From Betaproteobacteria bacterium (lineage in GTDB: Bacteria > Pseudomonadota > Gammaproteobacteria > Burkholderiales > Burkholderiaceae): DNA of 13,650 bases. Positions 7,710 through 13,650 of this stretch are shown here, piece after piece. Below the pieces are notes generated by a model. The model saw only the letters and a list, made by a program, of their open reading frames with translations, made no database searches and was not told the DNA's origin. Each line of letters starts with the position of its first letter. The first letter of the stretch is position 1. The DNA lies in contig RFXC01000108.1 in NCBI GenBank assembly GCA_009921765.1, forward strand, positions 1 through 13,650, in the 5' to 3' direction. Position numbers and translations under genes: made by a program.

Positions 7710-8588
7710 TCATACCCGCGAAACCTGCGTGCGGGCGAAGAGGCCGGCAGGTCTGACCAGCAGCACCGCCACGATAAGGGCAAGCGCAAAGCTCAGCTTG
7801 AGTTCCGGACCAATCAGCCAGGCGCCCACCAGGGCGTCGAGCAGACCCACGATCAGCCCACCCGCTGCCGCCCCCCAGGGATTGTCGATGCCACCCAGCA
7901 GCGTGGCAGCAAACCCGTACAGAAGGACGCCCGCCATCATGTTGGGGTCGAGATAAACGATGGGGGCGATCATCATCCCGGCGCATGCGCCGAGCGCGCC
8001 GGCGAGCCCCCAGCCAAGTGCGAGCATGCGGCCCGCAGAAATGCCCACCAGCCGGCTTGAGACCGGATTCTGTGCGACTGCGCGCATGGCAAGCCCGAGC
8101 CGCGTGAAGCGGAAGAAAAGCCAGACCGCGGCGAGCTCGATGAGCGCAAGGGCCACCACGCCCGCCGCGTGGCCCGACAGGTAAGGAAAGCCGGGGAGGG
8201 TGCCGGCCGGAAACGGGCTTGGGAACTCCCGCAGCACCGGGGTGAACAGCCAGGAGGCGAGGCTGTGAAAGATCGCGAGCAGCGCCACAAAAACAATGAC
8301 TGTCGCAAGTGGCTGCGATCGCGCAACGGGCGCGACGATCAGGCGCTCGATCGCAGCCGAGGCGATGAATGACACCACCAGCGTTGCCGCGAATGCAGTC
8401 CAGTAGCCGAGCCCGGCCTCGATCAGTGCGAGCGCGACATAGGTTGAAAACATCGCCATCTCGCCTTGCGCGAAATTCAGGTGATGGGTGCTTCGCCACA
8501 CCATCACCAGGGCAACGGCCAGACTGGCATAGATCGCACCGGCGGTGAGGCCGGCGAACAGCTGATGAAGAAAAACCTCGGGGGTCAT
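7710..8588 (-). CDS. livH: LivH-type branched-chain amino acid/amide ABC transporter permease
   Basis: Inner-membrane permease of the HAAT class, 292 residues, partner of LivM. Family marks are the first helix and loop FAGLTAGAIYASLAVALVMV, NFAQGEMAMFSTY, the coupling region LGLAMRAVAQNPVSSRLVGI, and the C-terminal block GFAATLLGGIDNPWGAAAGG followed by LLVRPAGLF. I took the ATG at 8588-8586, five bases after the livF stop. A TTG at 8597-8595 in the same frame would add three residues and give a four-base overlap with livF, and cannot be ruled out. Translation is likely coupled in either case. It forms the membrane channel with LivM, driven by LivG and LivF. Confidence 0.92.
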   Translation of the reverse strand: MTPEVFLHQLFAGLTAGAIYASLAVALVMVWRSTHHLNFAQGEMAMFSTYVALALIEAGLGYWTAFAATLVVSFIASAAIERLIVAPVARSQPLATVIVFVALLAIFHSLASWLFTPVLREFPSPFPAGTLPGFPYLSGHAAGVVALALIELAAVWLFFRFTRLGLAMRAVAQNPVSSRLVGISAGRMLALGWGLAGALGACAGMMIAPIVYLDPNMMAGVLLYGFAATLLGGIDNPWGAAAGGLIVGLLDALVGAWLIGPELKLSFALALIVAVLLVRPAGLFARTQVSRV

Positions 8589-8593
8589 GGGTA

Positions 8594-9307
8594 TCAATTG
8601 CCCAGATAGGCATGCTGCACGCGGGGGTCATCCCGCAGCGCTTGCGCCGACCCGCGGGTGACGAGTCTTCCGACCTCGAGCAAGCAGGCGCTGTCCGCGA
8701 GCTCGAGCGCCGCCTGCGCGTTCTGTTCCACCACCAGCATCGCCATCTGCTCCTGATCGCGAATGGTGGCGAGTGCCTCGAAAAGCTCGCTCACCAGCTT
8801 CGGGGCGAGCCCGAACGAGGGCTCATCGAGCAGCAGCAGCCTCGGTCGCGACATCAGCCCGCGGGCGATGGCGAGCATCTGCTGCTCGCCACCCGACAGG
8901 GTGCCCGCCTGCTGACGCAGTCGTTCTTTCAGGCGCGGAAAGTGCTGAAACATCCGCTCGCGATCCGCGGCAATACCCGCGCGGTCGCGTCGCAGCCACG
9001 CCCCCAGCTGAAGGTTCTCGTCCACCGTCAGGTGAACGAAGGTGCCGCGCCCCTCGGGCACATGCGCGACGCCGCGCTGCGCGATCGACTCCGGTGGCAG
9101 ACCCGATAGCGGGCGCCCGGCAAACCGGATCGCGCCGGCACTTTCCACCAGTCCGCTCACCGCGCGAAGCAGCGTCGTCTTGCCCGCGCCGTTGGCGCCA
9201 AGGAGCGCCACCACCTGTCCGGGTGCGATCGACAGCGTGATGCCTCGCAGTACTGTGATGTCGCCATAGCCGGCGGTGAGATTCTCAATGGCGAGGAGCT
9301 CGCTCAT
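8594..9307 (-). CDS. livF: LivF-type ABC transporter ATP-binding protein
   Basis: Cytoplasmic ATPase of the HAAT transporter, 237 residues. Walker A is GANGAGKTT (37-45), the Q-loop region reads RGVAHVPEGRGTFVHLTVDENL (characteristic of LivF), the signature is LSGGEQQMLAIARGL (from 137), Walker B is LLLLDEPSFGLAPK (from 157) and the end of the switch region is VVEQNAQAAL, where LivF proteins normally carry Gln instead of the switch histidine. The ATG at 9307-9305 shares ATGA with the livG stop, a four-base overlap that fixes the start; an upstream in-frame start at 9325 is less likely. It acts with LivG as an asymmetric ATPase pair. Confidence 0.94.
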   Translation of the reverse strand: MSELLAIENLTAGYGDITVLRGITLSIAPGQVVALLGANGAGKTTLLRAVSGLVESAGAIRFAGRPLSGLPPESIAQRGVAHVPEGRGTFVHLTVDENLQLGAWLRRDRAGIAADRERMFQHFPRLKERLRQQAGTLSGGEQQMLAIARGLMSRPRLLLLDEPSFGLAPKLVSELFEALATIRDQEQMAMLVVEQNAQAALELADSACLLEVGRLVTRGSAQALRDDPRVQHAYLGN

Positions 9308-10074
9308 CGGCGCGTGCCCAGCCACGCAGCGATGACCTCCGGATGGGTCCGGACATGCTCGGGCGGGCCCTCGGCGATGATCGAGCCGAAGTCGAGAGCG
9401 ATCACCCGATCGCAGAGCGCTGACACCAGCCGCATCCGGTGCTCGATCATCAGCACGGCCAGACCGGTGCGTTCGCGAAGCGCAAGCAGGCTCTCGGCCA
9501 GTTGATCGGCCTCGTCCACCGTGAGTCCGCTTGCGGGCTCATCGAGCAGCAGAAGCCGGGGTGCAGAGGCGAGCGCACGAGCGAGCTCGACCCGCCTTCG
9601 CATGCCCAGGGAAAGTTCGCTTACCGGTTGCATCGCCACTGGGCTGAGCGCGCAGGCCTCGAGCAGCCGGTCGGCTTCGGCTTCTGCATCCCGCGCCTCG
9701 CGCCTCACCGTGGCCAGGGCCAATGCGTGCGCGACCAGGCCTGCGCGATGTCTGGGCTGGGTACCGGCGAGCACGTTGTCGCGTACCGACATCGAACCGA
9801 ACAGTGCAAGGTTCTGAAAGGTGCGCGCAATGCCGAGCCCTGCGAGCGCGTGGGCCTGCACCGCAAGGAGTGACTGGCCGCAGAAGACGAGATCACCCGC
9901 CTCGGGCGCCTGAAGCCGGCTGAGGCAGTTGAGGAGCGTGGTCTTGCCCGCGCCATTGGGGCCCACCAGTCCGACGATCTCGCCTGCCGCGAGGTCGAAG
10001 CTCACCCCGTCGATCGCGAGCACGCCGCCAAAGCGCACGCGCAACCGATCGATCCTGAGAAGGGGCGTCGCCAC
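9304..10074 (-). CDS. livG: LivG-type ABC transporter ATP-binding protein, GTG start
   Basis: Cytoplasmic ATPase of the HAAT transporter, 256 residues. It shows Walker A GPNGAGKTT (38-46), the Q-loop IARTFQNLALFGSMSVRDNV, the LivG-type signature ELSLGMRRRVELARAL (from 153), Walker B LLLLDEPASGL (from 174) and switch His212 in MIEHRM. There is no ATG near the N terminus, so the GTG at 10074-10072 is the start, giving MATPLLRIDRLRVRFGG. The Shine-Dalgarno is weak. It lies 19 bases after the Bug receptor gene on the same strand, and overlaps livF by four bases. In most HAAT operons a LivK-type binding protein sits in this neighbourhood; here the neighbour is a Bug/TctC receptor. Confidence 0.93.
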   Translation of the reverse strand: MATPLLRIDRLRVRFGGVLAIDGVSFDLAAGEIVGLVGPNGAGKTTLLNCLSRLQAPEAGDLVFCGQSLLAVQAHALAGLGIARTFQNLALFGSMSVRDNVLAGTQPRHRAGLVAHALALATVRREARDAEAEADRLLEACALSPVAMQPVSELSLGMRRRVELARALASAPRLLLLDEPASGLTVDEADQLAESLLALRERTGLAVLMIEHRMRLVSALCDRVIALDFGSIIAEGPPEHVRTHPEVIAAWLGTRR

Positions 10075-10093
10075 AACGTCGGTGGCCGCCGTA

Positions 10094-11053
10094 CTACTGT
10101 GGCTTGATGCCCGCGTTCCGGATCACCTTGCCAAGGGTGTCGGCCTGCGCGCGAACATAGGCGGCAAATTCCGCCGGCGAATTGCCCACCGCTTCGAAGC
10201 CCAGCTTTTCGAGCCGGTCGAGCACGCTGGGATCCTTGAGGGTTTTCAGGGTGTCGGCATTCAGTCGGGCAATGATGTCGGCCGGGGTGCCTGCCGGGGC
10301 GACCAGCCCGAACCAGGCGACGATCTCATAGCCGGCAAGACCGGCCTCCGCAATGGTGGGCACATCAGGCAGTTGCCGGTCACGTCGTGGGGAGGTGACG
10401 GCGATCGCGCGGATCCGGCCCGAGCGAATATGGTTGATGGCAGCCGGAATGTTGTCGAAGGTCATGTCGATCTGTCCGGCGATCAGATCATTGAGTGCCG
10501 GCGCAGCCCCCTTGTACGGCACCTGCGAGAGTTTGGTCCCTGCCATCAGGTTGAACATCTCGGCCGCAAGATGACCGGTGGCCCCGAACGCAGCAGTGCC
10601 GTAGAGAAGCGGTCGCGGGCTGGTCTTGGCGAGCGCGATCAGTTCCGGCACCGTCTGGGCCGGCAGGCTGGGATTGACCACGATCACATTGCCCGATACG
10701 GCCACCAGCGAAATCATGGCGAGATCGCGTTGTGGGTCGTAAGGCAGGTTCGCCCGCATGAACGGCTGCGTGGCAAGCGTGATGCCGGACATCATGAGCG
10801 TGTAGCCGTCGGCCGGCTGGCGCACCACGTATTCCTCGGCGATGCTGGTGGTGGCGCCTGCGCGGTTCTCGATCACGGTGGGTTGGCCCAGATGGTCGGC
10901 GAGCTTGAGCGCCACGGCGCGTGTGAGGAGGTCGACCGTGCCACCGGCAGATGCCGGCACCACGATCCGCACCGGGCGCGACGGGTAGCCTTGTGCAAGC
11001 GCGCCCGACAGGCAGCAGACTGACAGGGCGAAGACGAGCAGATGACGGATCAT
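10094..11053 (-). CDS. Bug/TctC family solute receptor within the gudD-liv operon
   Basis: Periplasmic carboxylate-binding receptor, 319 residues. The signal peptide (MIRHLLVFALSVCCLSGALA) ends at residue 20, followed by the family start QGYPSRPVRIVVPASAGGTVDLLTR, then ENRAGATTSIAEEYV, LMMSGITLATQPFMRANLPYDP, GTAAFGATGHLAAEMFN, VPYKGAAPALNDLIAGQIDM and LPDVPTIAEAGLAGYE, all characteristic. The start ATG has AAGGAG nine bases upstream. The frame is open to 11290 only because the 14-bp repeat region lacks stops. It sits between the HpaI-type aldolase (166-base gap) and livG (19-base gap), all on one strand. Position suggests it delivers or senses the substrate of this operon, possibly a hexarate. 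Whether it can dock to Liv permeases is unproven, since Bug and LivK proteins have different folds. Confidence 0.92.
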   Translation of the reverse strand: MIRHLLVFALSVCCLSGALAQGYPSRPVRIVVPASAGGTVDLLTRAVALKLADHLGQPTVIENRAGATTSIAEEYVVRQPADGYTLMMSGITLATQPFMRANLPYDPQRDLAMISLVAVSGNVIVVNPSLPAQTVPELIALAKTSPRPLLYGTAAFGATGHLAAEMFNLMAGTKLSQVPYKGAAPALNDLIAGQIDMTFDNIPAAINHIRSGRIRAIAVTSPRRDRQLPDVPTIAEAGLAGYEIVAWFGLVAPAGTPADIIARLNADTLKTLKDPSVLDRLEKLGFEAVGNSPAEFAAYVRAQADTLGKVIRNAGIKPQ

Positions 11054-11129
11054 GGTCGGAGGCTCCTTGGGCGGATCACGCCGGACTCTAGCGGACCGGC
11101 CCGCTGCTGTTAAGCGGGGGCTGTGGAAA

Positions 11130-11213
11130 ACGGGCGGTGCAGGGCGTGCGGTGAAGAGCGGGCGGTGAAGGACGGGCGGTGCAGGACGGGCGGTGCAGGA
11201 CGGGCGGTAACCG
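11130..11213. repeat. 14-bp tandem repeat, about six units
   Basis: Six consecutive 14-base units were aligned by eye. Units 1, 4 and 5 (11130-11143, 11172-11185, 11186-11199) are identical, ACGGGCGGTGCAGG. Units 2 and 3 (11144-11157, 11158-11171) are variants GCGTGCGGTGAAGA and GCGGGCGGTGAAGG. Unit 6 (11200-11213) keeps only the first nine bases, ACGGGCGGT. There are no spacers. The array ends in an 11-base inverted repeat GCGGTAACCGC at 11204-11214, six bases from the aldolase stop codon. It may be a minisatellite made by slippage, or repeated protein-binding sites. Confidence 0.9.
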
Positions 11214-11214
11214 C
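11204..11214. repeat. 11-bp inverted repeat at the end of the tandem array
   Basis: GCGGT and ACCGC are exact inverse complements around a single A. It overlaps the last unit of the 14-bp array, just downstream of the aldolase stop codon. It is too short to form a stable hairpin in RNA with a one-base loop, and could be a protein site or chance. Confidence 0.4.
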
Positions 11215-11219
11215 GAGCG

Positions 11220-11984
11220 TCACGCACGGATCCGTGCTGCGAGCGCGGTGGCGCTGTCGCGCAGCAGATTCTGGTCAGCCCCCACTGCAACGAACAGACA
11301 ACCCTGACCGACGTAGTGGCGGGCGAGCGCTTCGTCGCCAGTCAGAATGCCCGCTGCCTTGCCGCAGGCGCGGATTCGTGCAATGGCACGGTCGATGGTG
11401 GCAAGCACCTCGGGATGCTTGGGATTGGCAAGATGTCCCATGGCGGCGGACAGATCGCCAGGGCCGATGAAGACCCCATCGATGCCGTCGACACGTGCGA
11501 TCGACTCCAGATTCTCAAGCCCTTGCAGGGTTTCAACCTGAACCAGCAAGCAGATTTCCTCGTGATTGCGCTGCGCGTAGCCCTGCACCCTGCCGTAGTG
11601 ACTGGCGCGCGGCGCGCCCGCATAGCCGCGCACGCCCATCGGCGGATAGCGGGTGTACGCAACCGCCTGCCGCGCTTCGTCCTCGGTCTGCACATAGGGC
11701 ACGAGCAGGCTCTGTGCACCGATGTCGAGCAGACGCTTGAATGTGACCATGTCGTTCCAGGGCGGGCGCACGATGGGTGTGGCGCTGCCACCCGTCATCG
11801 CCTGCAGTTGCGAGAGCACCTGCTGCAGATCGTTGGGTGAATGTTCCATGTCGATCAGCAGCCAGTCATAGCCGCAGTGCGCAAGGATCTCGATACTGAT
11901 CGGGCTGCACAGATGCGACCACAGGCCGATCTGGGTTCGGCCTTCGCGCAGGGCCTGCTTGAAGCGGTTCACCGGCAGTTCCAT
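11220..11984 (-). CDS. HpcH/HpaI class II aldolase, likely 5-dehydro-4-deoxyglucarate (GarL-type) aldolase
   Basis: Cytoplasmic metal-dependent pyruvate aldolase, 254 residues, close to the usual 256 of GarL and HpaI. Expected active-site residues are present: Asp45 and His48 in LLIDMEHSPND, Arg73 in VRPPWND, Glu151 in LLVQVET and Asp177 in IGPGDLSAAMG, the Glu and Asp being the metal ligands. Met46 takes the place of the Gly usual in the DGEH motif, and Gly176 the place of Ala in GPADLS. The start ATG has AAGGAG seven to eight bases upstream. It follows gudD by 25 bases, so the likely substrate is the GudD product 5-dehydro-4-deoxy-D-glucarate, split into pyruvate and tartronate semialdehyde. 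From sequence alone it could also be a 4-hydroxy-2-oxoheptanedioate or 2-keto-3-deoxyrhamnonate aldolase. Family firm; substrate from context. Confidence 0.9.
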   Translation of the reverse strand: MELPVNRFKQALREGRTQIGLWSHLCSPISIEILAHCGYDWLLIDMEHSPNDLQQVLSQLQAMTGGSATPIVRPPWNDMVTFKRLLDIGAQSLLVPYVQTEDEARQAVAYTRYPPMGVRGYAGAPRASHYGRVQGYAQRNHEEICLLVQVETLQGLENLESIARVDGIDGVFIGPGDLSAAMGHLANPKHPEVLATIDRAIARIRACGKAAGILTGDEALARHYVGQGCLFVAVGADQNLLRDSATALAARIRA

Positions 11985-12009
11985 GGGGGGTCTCCTTGGT
12001 CGGGGTGGC

Positions 12010-13338
12010 CTAGCGCACGAGGCACGGCCGCTTGGGGTCGAAGGTCCAGCCGGGAATCAGATACTGCATGGCGAGCGCATCATCGCGCGCACCGAGCCCG
12101 TGCTTCAGATAGAGCGCGTGAGCGCGGTCCACCGCCTCCGGGTTGAGTTCCACGCCAAGCCCCGGTCGGGTTGGCACGGTAATGTGGCCATCGCGGATTG
12201 CAAGCGGATTGCGCGTGAGCGGCTCGCCGTCCTGCCAGATCCAGTGCGTGTCGATGGCGGTGACCCGGCCCGGTGCGGCCGCCGCACAATGGGTAAACAT
12301 GGCGAGCGACACATCGAAGTGGTTGTTCGAATGCGACCCCCAGGTGAGCCCGAACATCTGGCAGATCTGGGCCACGCGCACCGATCCCTGAAGGGTCCAG
12401 AAATGGGGGTCGGCCAGGGGAATATCGACCGACTGAAGCGCGAGGCTGTGAGCAAGTTCGCGCCAGTCGGTGGCCACCATGTTGGTCGCGGTGGGCAGAC
12501 CCGTGGCGCGGCGGAACTCGGCCATGACCTCGCGGCCAGAGAAGCCGCGCTCTGGGCCGCACGGATCCTCGGCGTAAGCAAGCTCGCGGTGCCGGTCGCG
12601 AAGCAGCCGTACGGCATCCGACAGCAGCCAGCCGCCGTTGGGATCCAGCGTGATGCGCGCCTCGGGAAAGCGTTCGGAAAGCGCGATGATCGCCTCGACC
12701 TCGTCTTCACCTCGGAGCACGCCGCCCTTGAGTTTGAAGTCGGTAAAGCCATAGCGCGCGCACGCCGCTTCGGCGAGCCCCACGATGGACCTTGCATCGA
12801 GCGCGGGCTCGTTGCGAAGCTGTGCCCAGGCGTCGGCCGCATCGGGCTCGGCTCGATAGCCCAGATCGGTTCGCGTTCGGTCGCCAACATAAAACAGATA
12901 GCCCAGCACCTGCACCCGATCGCGCTGCCGCCCTTCGCCCAGCAGATCGCATAGCGGCACGCCTTCGAACTGGCCCAGCAAATCCAGAAGCCCGCTCTCG
13001 ACGGCCGTGAGCGCGTGGATGGCCACCCTCAGGTCAAAGGTCTGCTGGCCACGCCCCCCTGCATCGCGTTCCCCGAAACGCGTGCGCATTGCGTTCAGCG
13101 TGGCGCGCCATGCGCCAAGCGGCCTGCCCTCAACCAGCGCCCGCGCTTCCTCGAGCGTCTGCCGGATTCGCTCTCCGCCAGGCACTTCGCCCACGCCCGT
13201 GGCGCCGCTCGAGTCGGTCAGCACTACCAGGTTGCGGGTGAAGAAAGGCGCATGCGCACCGCTCAGATTGAGGAGCATGCTGTCGTGGCCGGCCACCGGA
13301 ATGACCTGCATGCGGGTGATGATCGGAGTGCGCGTCAT
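12010..13338 (-). CDS. gudD: Glucarate dehydratase (enolase superfamily)
   Basis: Cytoplasmic Mg-dependent dehydratase converting D-glucarate (or L-idarate) to 5-dehydro-4-deoxy-D-glucarate. At 442 residues it is collinear with E. coli GudD as I remember it, with blocks such as [52 protein letters not shown] and [15 protein letters not shown] near-identical. Catalytic residues are in place: Lys202 and Lys204 (FKLKGG), metal ligands Asp232, Glu257 (YAEDPC) and Asn286, Asp310, His336 (GSHSNNHFD) and Asp363. I chose the ATG at 13338-13336, ten residues before the conserved block, like the enterobacterial protein. It lacks a Shine-Dalgarno (the upstream bases are pyrimidines), and starts at 13404 or 13311 are possible. 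It leads the run gudD-aldolase-Bug-livGFHM and is divergent from another Bug gene. Function very likely. Confidence 0.95.
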   Translation of the reverse strand: MTRTPIITRMQVIPVAGHDSMLLNLSGAHAPFFTRNLVVLTDSSGATGVGEVPGGERIRQTLEEARALVEGRPLGAWRATLNAMRTRFGERDAGGRGQQTFDLRVAIHALTAVESGLLDLLGQFEGVPLCDLLGEGRQRDRVQVLGYLFYVGDRTRTDLGYRAEPDAADAWAQLRNEPALDARSIVGLAEAACARYGFTDFKLKGGVLRGEDEVEAIIALSERFPEARITLDPNGGWLLSDAVRLLRDRHRELAYAEDPCGPERGFSGREVMAEFRRATGLPTATNMVATDWRELAHSLALQSVDIPLADPHFWTLQGSVRVAQICQMFGLTWGSHSNNHFDVSLAMFTHCAAAAPGRVTAIDTHWIWQDGEPLTRNPLAIRDGHITVPTRPGLGVELNPEAVDRAHALYLKHGLGARDDALAMQYLIPGWTFDPKRPCLVR

Positions 13339-13424
13339 GGGGAGGGTAGGATGTCGGTGGTAGGTTAGTCGCAACTGCCGGCATTGTGCCTTGCCGGTGT
13401 GCATCGCTGAAAGGAGCAAGCCTC
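13339..13424. promoter_or_regulatory. Divergent promoter/operator region between gudD and a Bug receptor
   Basis: These 86 bases must serve both divergent genes. Symmetric elements cluster in the middle: TGCCGGCA (13376-13383), the overlapping inverted repeat GGCA-TTG-TGCC (13380-13390) and a second TGCCGG at 13392-13397, one and a half helical turns on. Such clustered elements suggest an operator, but no regulator gene is in view and the class cannot be named. AAAGGAG at 13410-13416 is the Shine-Dalgarno for the rightward gene. No clear -35/-10 pair was found. Confidence 0.4.
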
Positions 13425-13650
13425 ATGAACCGTCGTCAGCTGATCGCTGTTGGCGCCGCGCTCGCCTGCGGCCCGGTGGCCTCACCCTTGTTGGCGCAGA
13501 GCGCATGGCCCGCCCGGCCGCTACGGATGGTGATCCCGTTCCCCCCGGGTGGGCCCACTGACGCGTTCGCTCGGCTCTACGCCACTGCGCTGGGGCAGCA
13601 GCTTGGCCAGCCGGTGGTGCTCGACAACAAGGCCGGAGCGTCGGGTGCCG
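13425..13650 (+). CDS. Bug/TctC family solute receptor, N-terminal part, 3' end outside window
   Basis: Seventy-five residues of a periplasmic Bug/TctC receptor before the window ends. The signal peptide [16 protein letters not shown] has a twin-arginine-like RRQLI motif and probably ends at LLAQ around residue 25. The mature start shows the family pattern [19 protein letters not shown], then [15 protein letters not shown]. The ATG has AAAGGAG eight bases upstream. It diverges from gudD, so both are likely controlled from the short shared region and may respond to the same sugar acid. It is the third Bug receptor in 8 kb. Whether tctA and tctB follow cannot be seen here. Confidence 0.92.
   Translation, partial: MNRRQLIAVGAALACGPVASPLLAQSAWPARPLRMVIPFPPGGPTDAFARLYATALGQQLGQPVVLDNKAGASGA

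Larger units (their letters stand above)
11054..11219. other. Intergenic region inside the gudD-liv operon
   Basis: This 166-base gap separates the aldolase stop from the Bug receptor start. It contains the receptor's Shine-Dalgarno (AAGGAG on the minus strand, 11063-11068) and a 14-bp tandem repeat array at 11130-11213. No gene is supported. I see no obvious sigma-70 promoter and no hairpin followed by a T-run, although the length would allow an internal promoter. Confidence 0.6.

Noticed and set aside
11130..11213. CRISPR array
   Set aside because: Units are 14 bases and contiguous, without spacers, and no cas genes are present.
11054..11290. N-terminal extension of the Bug receptor through the repeat region
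   Set aside because: It would precede a normal signal peptide, cross the repeat array and overlap the aldolase gene; the internal ATG has a strong Shine-Dalgarno.
11959..12954. Plus-strand open frame of 331 codons inside gudD
   Set aside because: It is antisense to the strongly conserved glucarate dehydratase and shows no recognisable domain.

Overview
The window looks like a chromosomal accessory or catabolic region of a GC-rich betaproteobacterium, most likely Burkholderiales. The grounds are the GC-rich codon usage, three separate Bug/TctC-type extracytoplasmic solute receptors (a family strongly expanded in Bordetella, Cupriavidus and relatives) and dense, tightly packed uptake and catabolism genes. 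No RNA genes, insertion sequences, CRISPR arrays or integration sites were seen. Organism assignment is inference from gene content.

Left part (1-4127, minus strand): a compact operon read right to left as phnD-like binding protein, phnC-like ATPase, two phnE-like permeases, then a HAD-IIB phosphatase that runs off the left edge. This is a phosphonate/phosphite/organophosphate-type ABC importer coupled to a cytoplasmic phosphatase. No C-P lyase, phosphonatase or phosphite dehydrogenase gene is visible. Two of its genes (phnC and the first phnE) appear to use TTG starts.

Middle (4128-6750, plus strand): a 276-bp divergent intergenic region, then a phthalate-dioxygenase-type Rieske oxygenase and, 49 bp later, a Bug/TctC receptor. 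This looks like a two-gene unit for recognising and oxidising an aromatic acid. Its end overlaps the end of livM by 11 bp tail to tail.

Right part (6740-13338, minus strand): a seven-gene run, read right to left as gudD (glucarate dehydratase), an HpaI/GarL-type class II aldolase, a Bug/TctC receptor, livG, livF, livH, livM. Spacing inside the liv block is from 4-nt overlaps to a few bases. The dehydratase and aldolase form a coherent hexarate route: glucarate to 5-dehydro-4-deoxyglucarate, then to pyruvate plus tartronate semialdehyde. The liv block has all four ATPase and permease genes but no visible LivK-type binding protein. The place where livK would be expected holds a Bug/TctC receptor instead, which is the most interesting arrangement here. 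A six-unit 14-bp tandem repeat lies between the aldolase and this receptor. A third Bug receptor with a twin-arginine-like signal starts divergently from gudD and runs off the right edge.

No gene-free stretch exceeds 300 bp. The largest gaps are 4128-4403, 11054-11219 and 13339-13424, all described as features.
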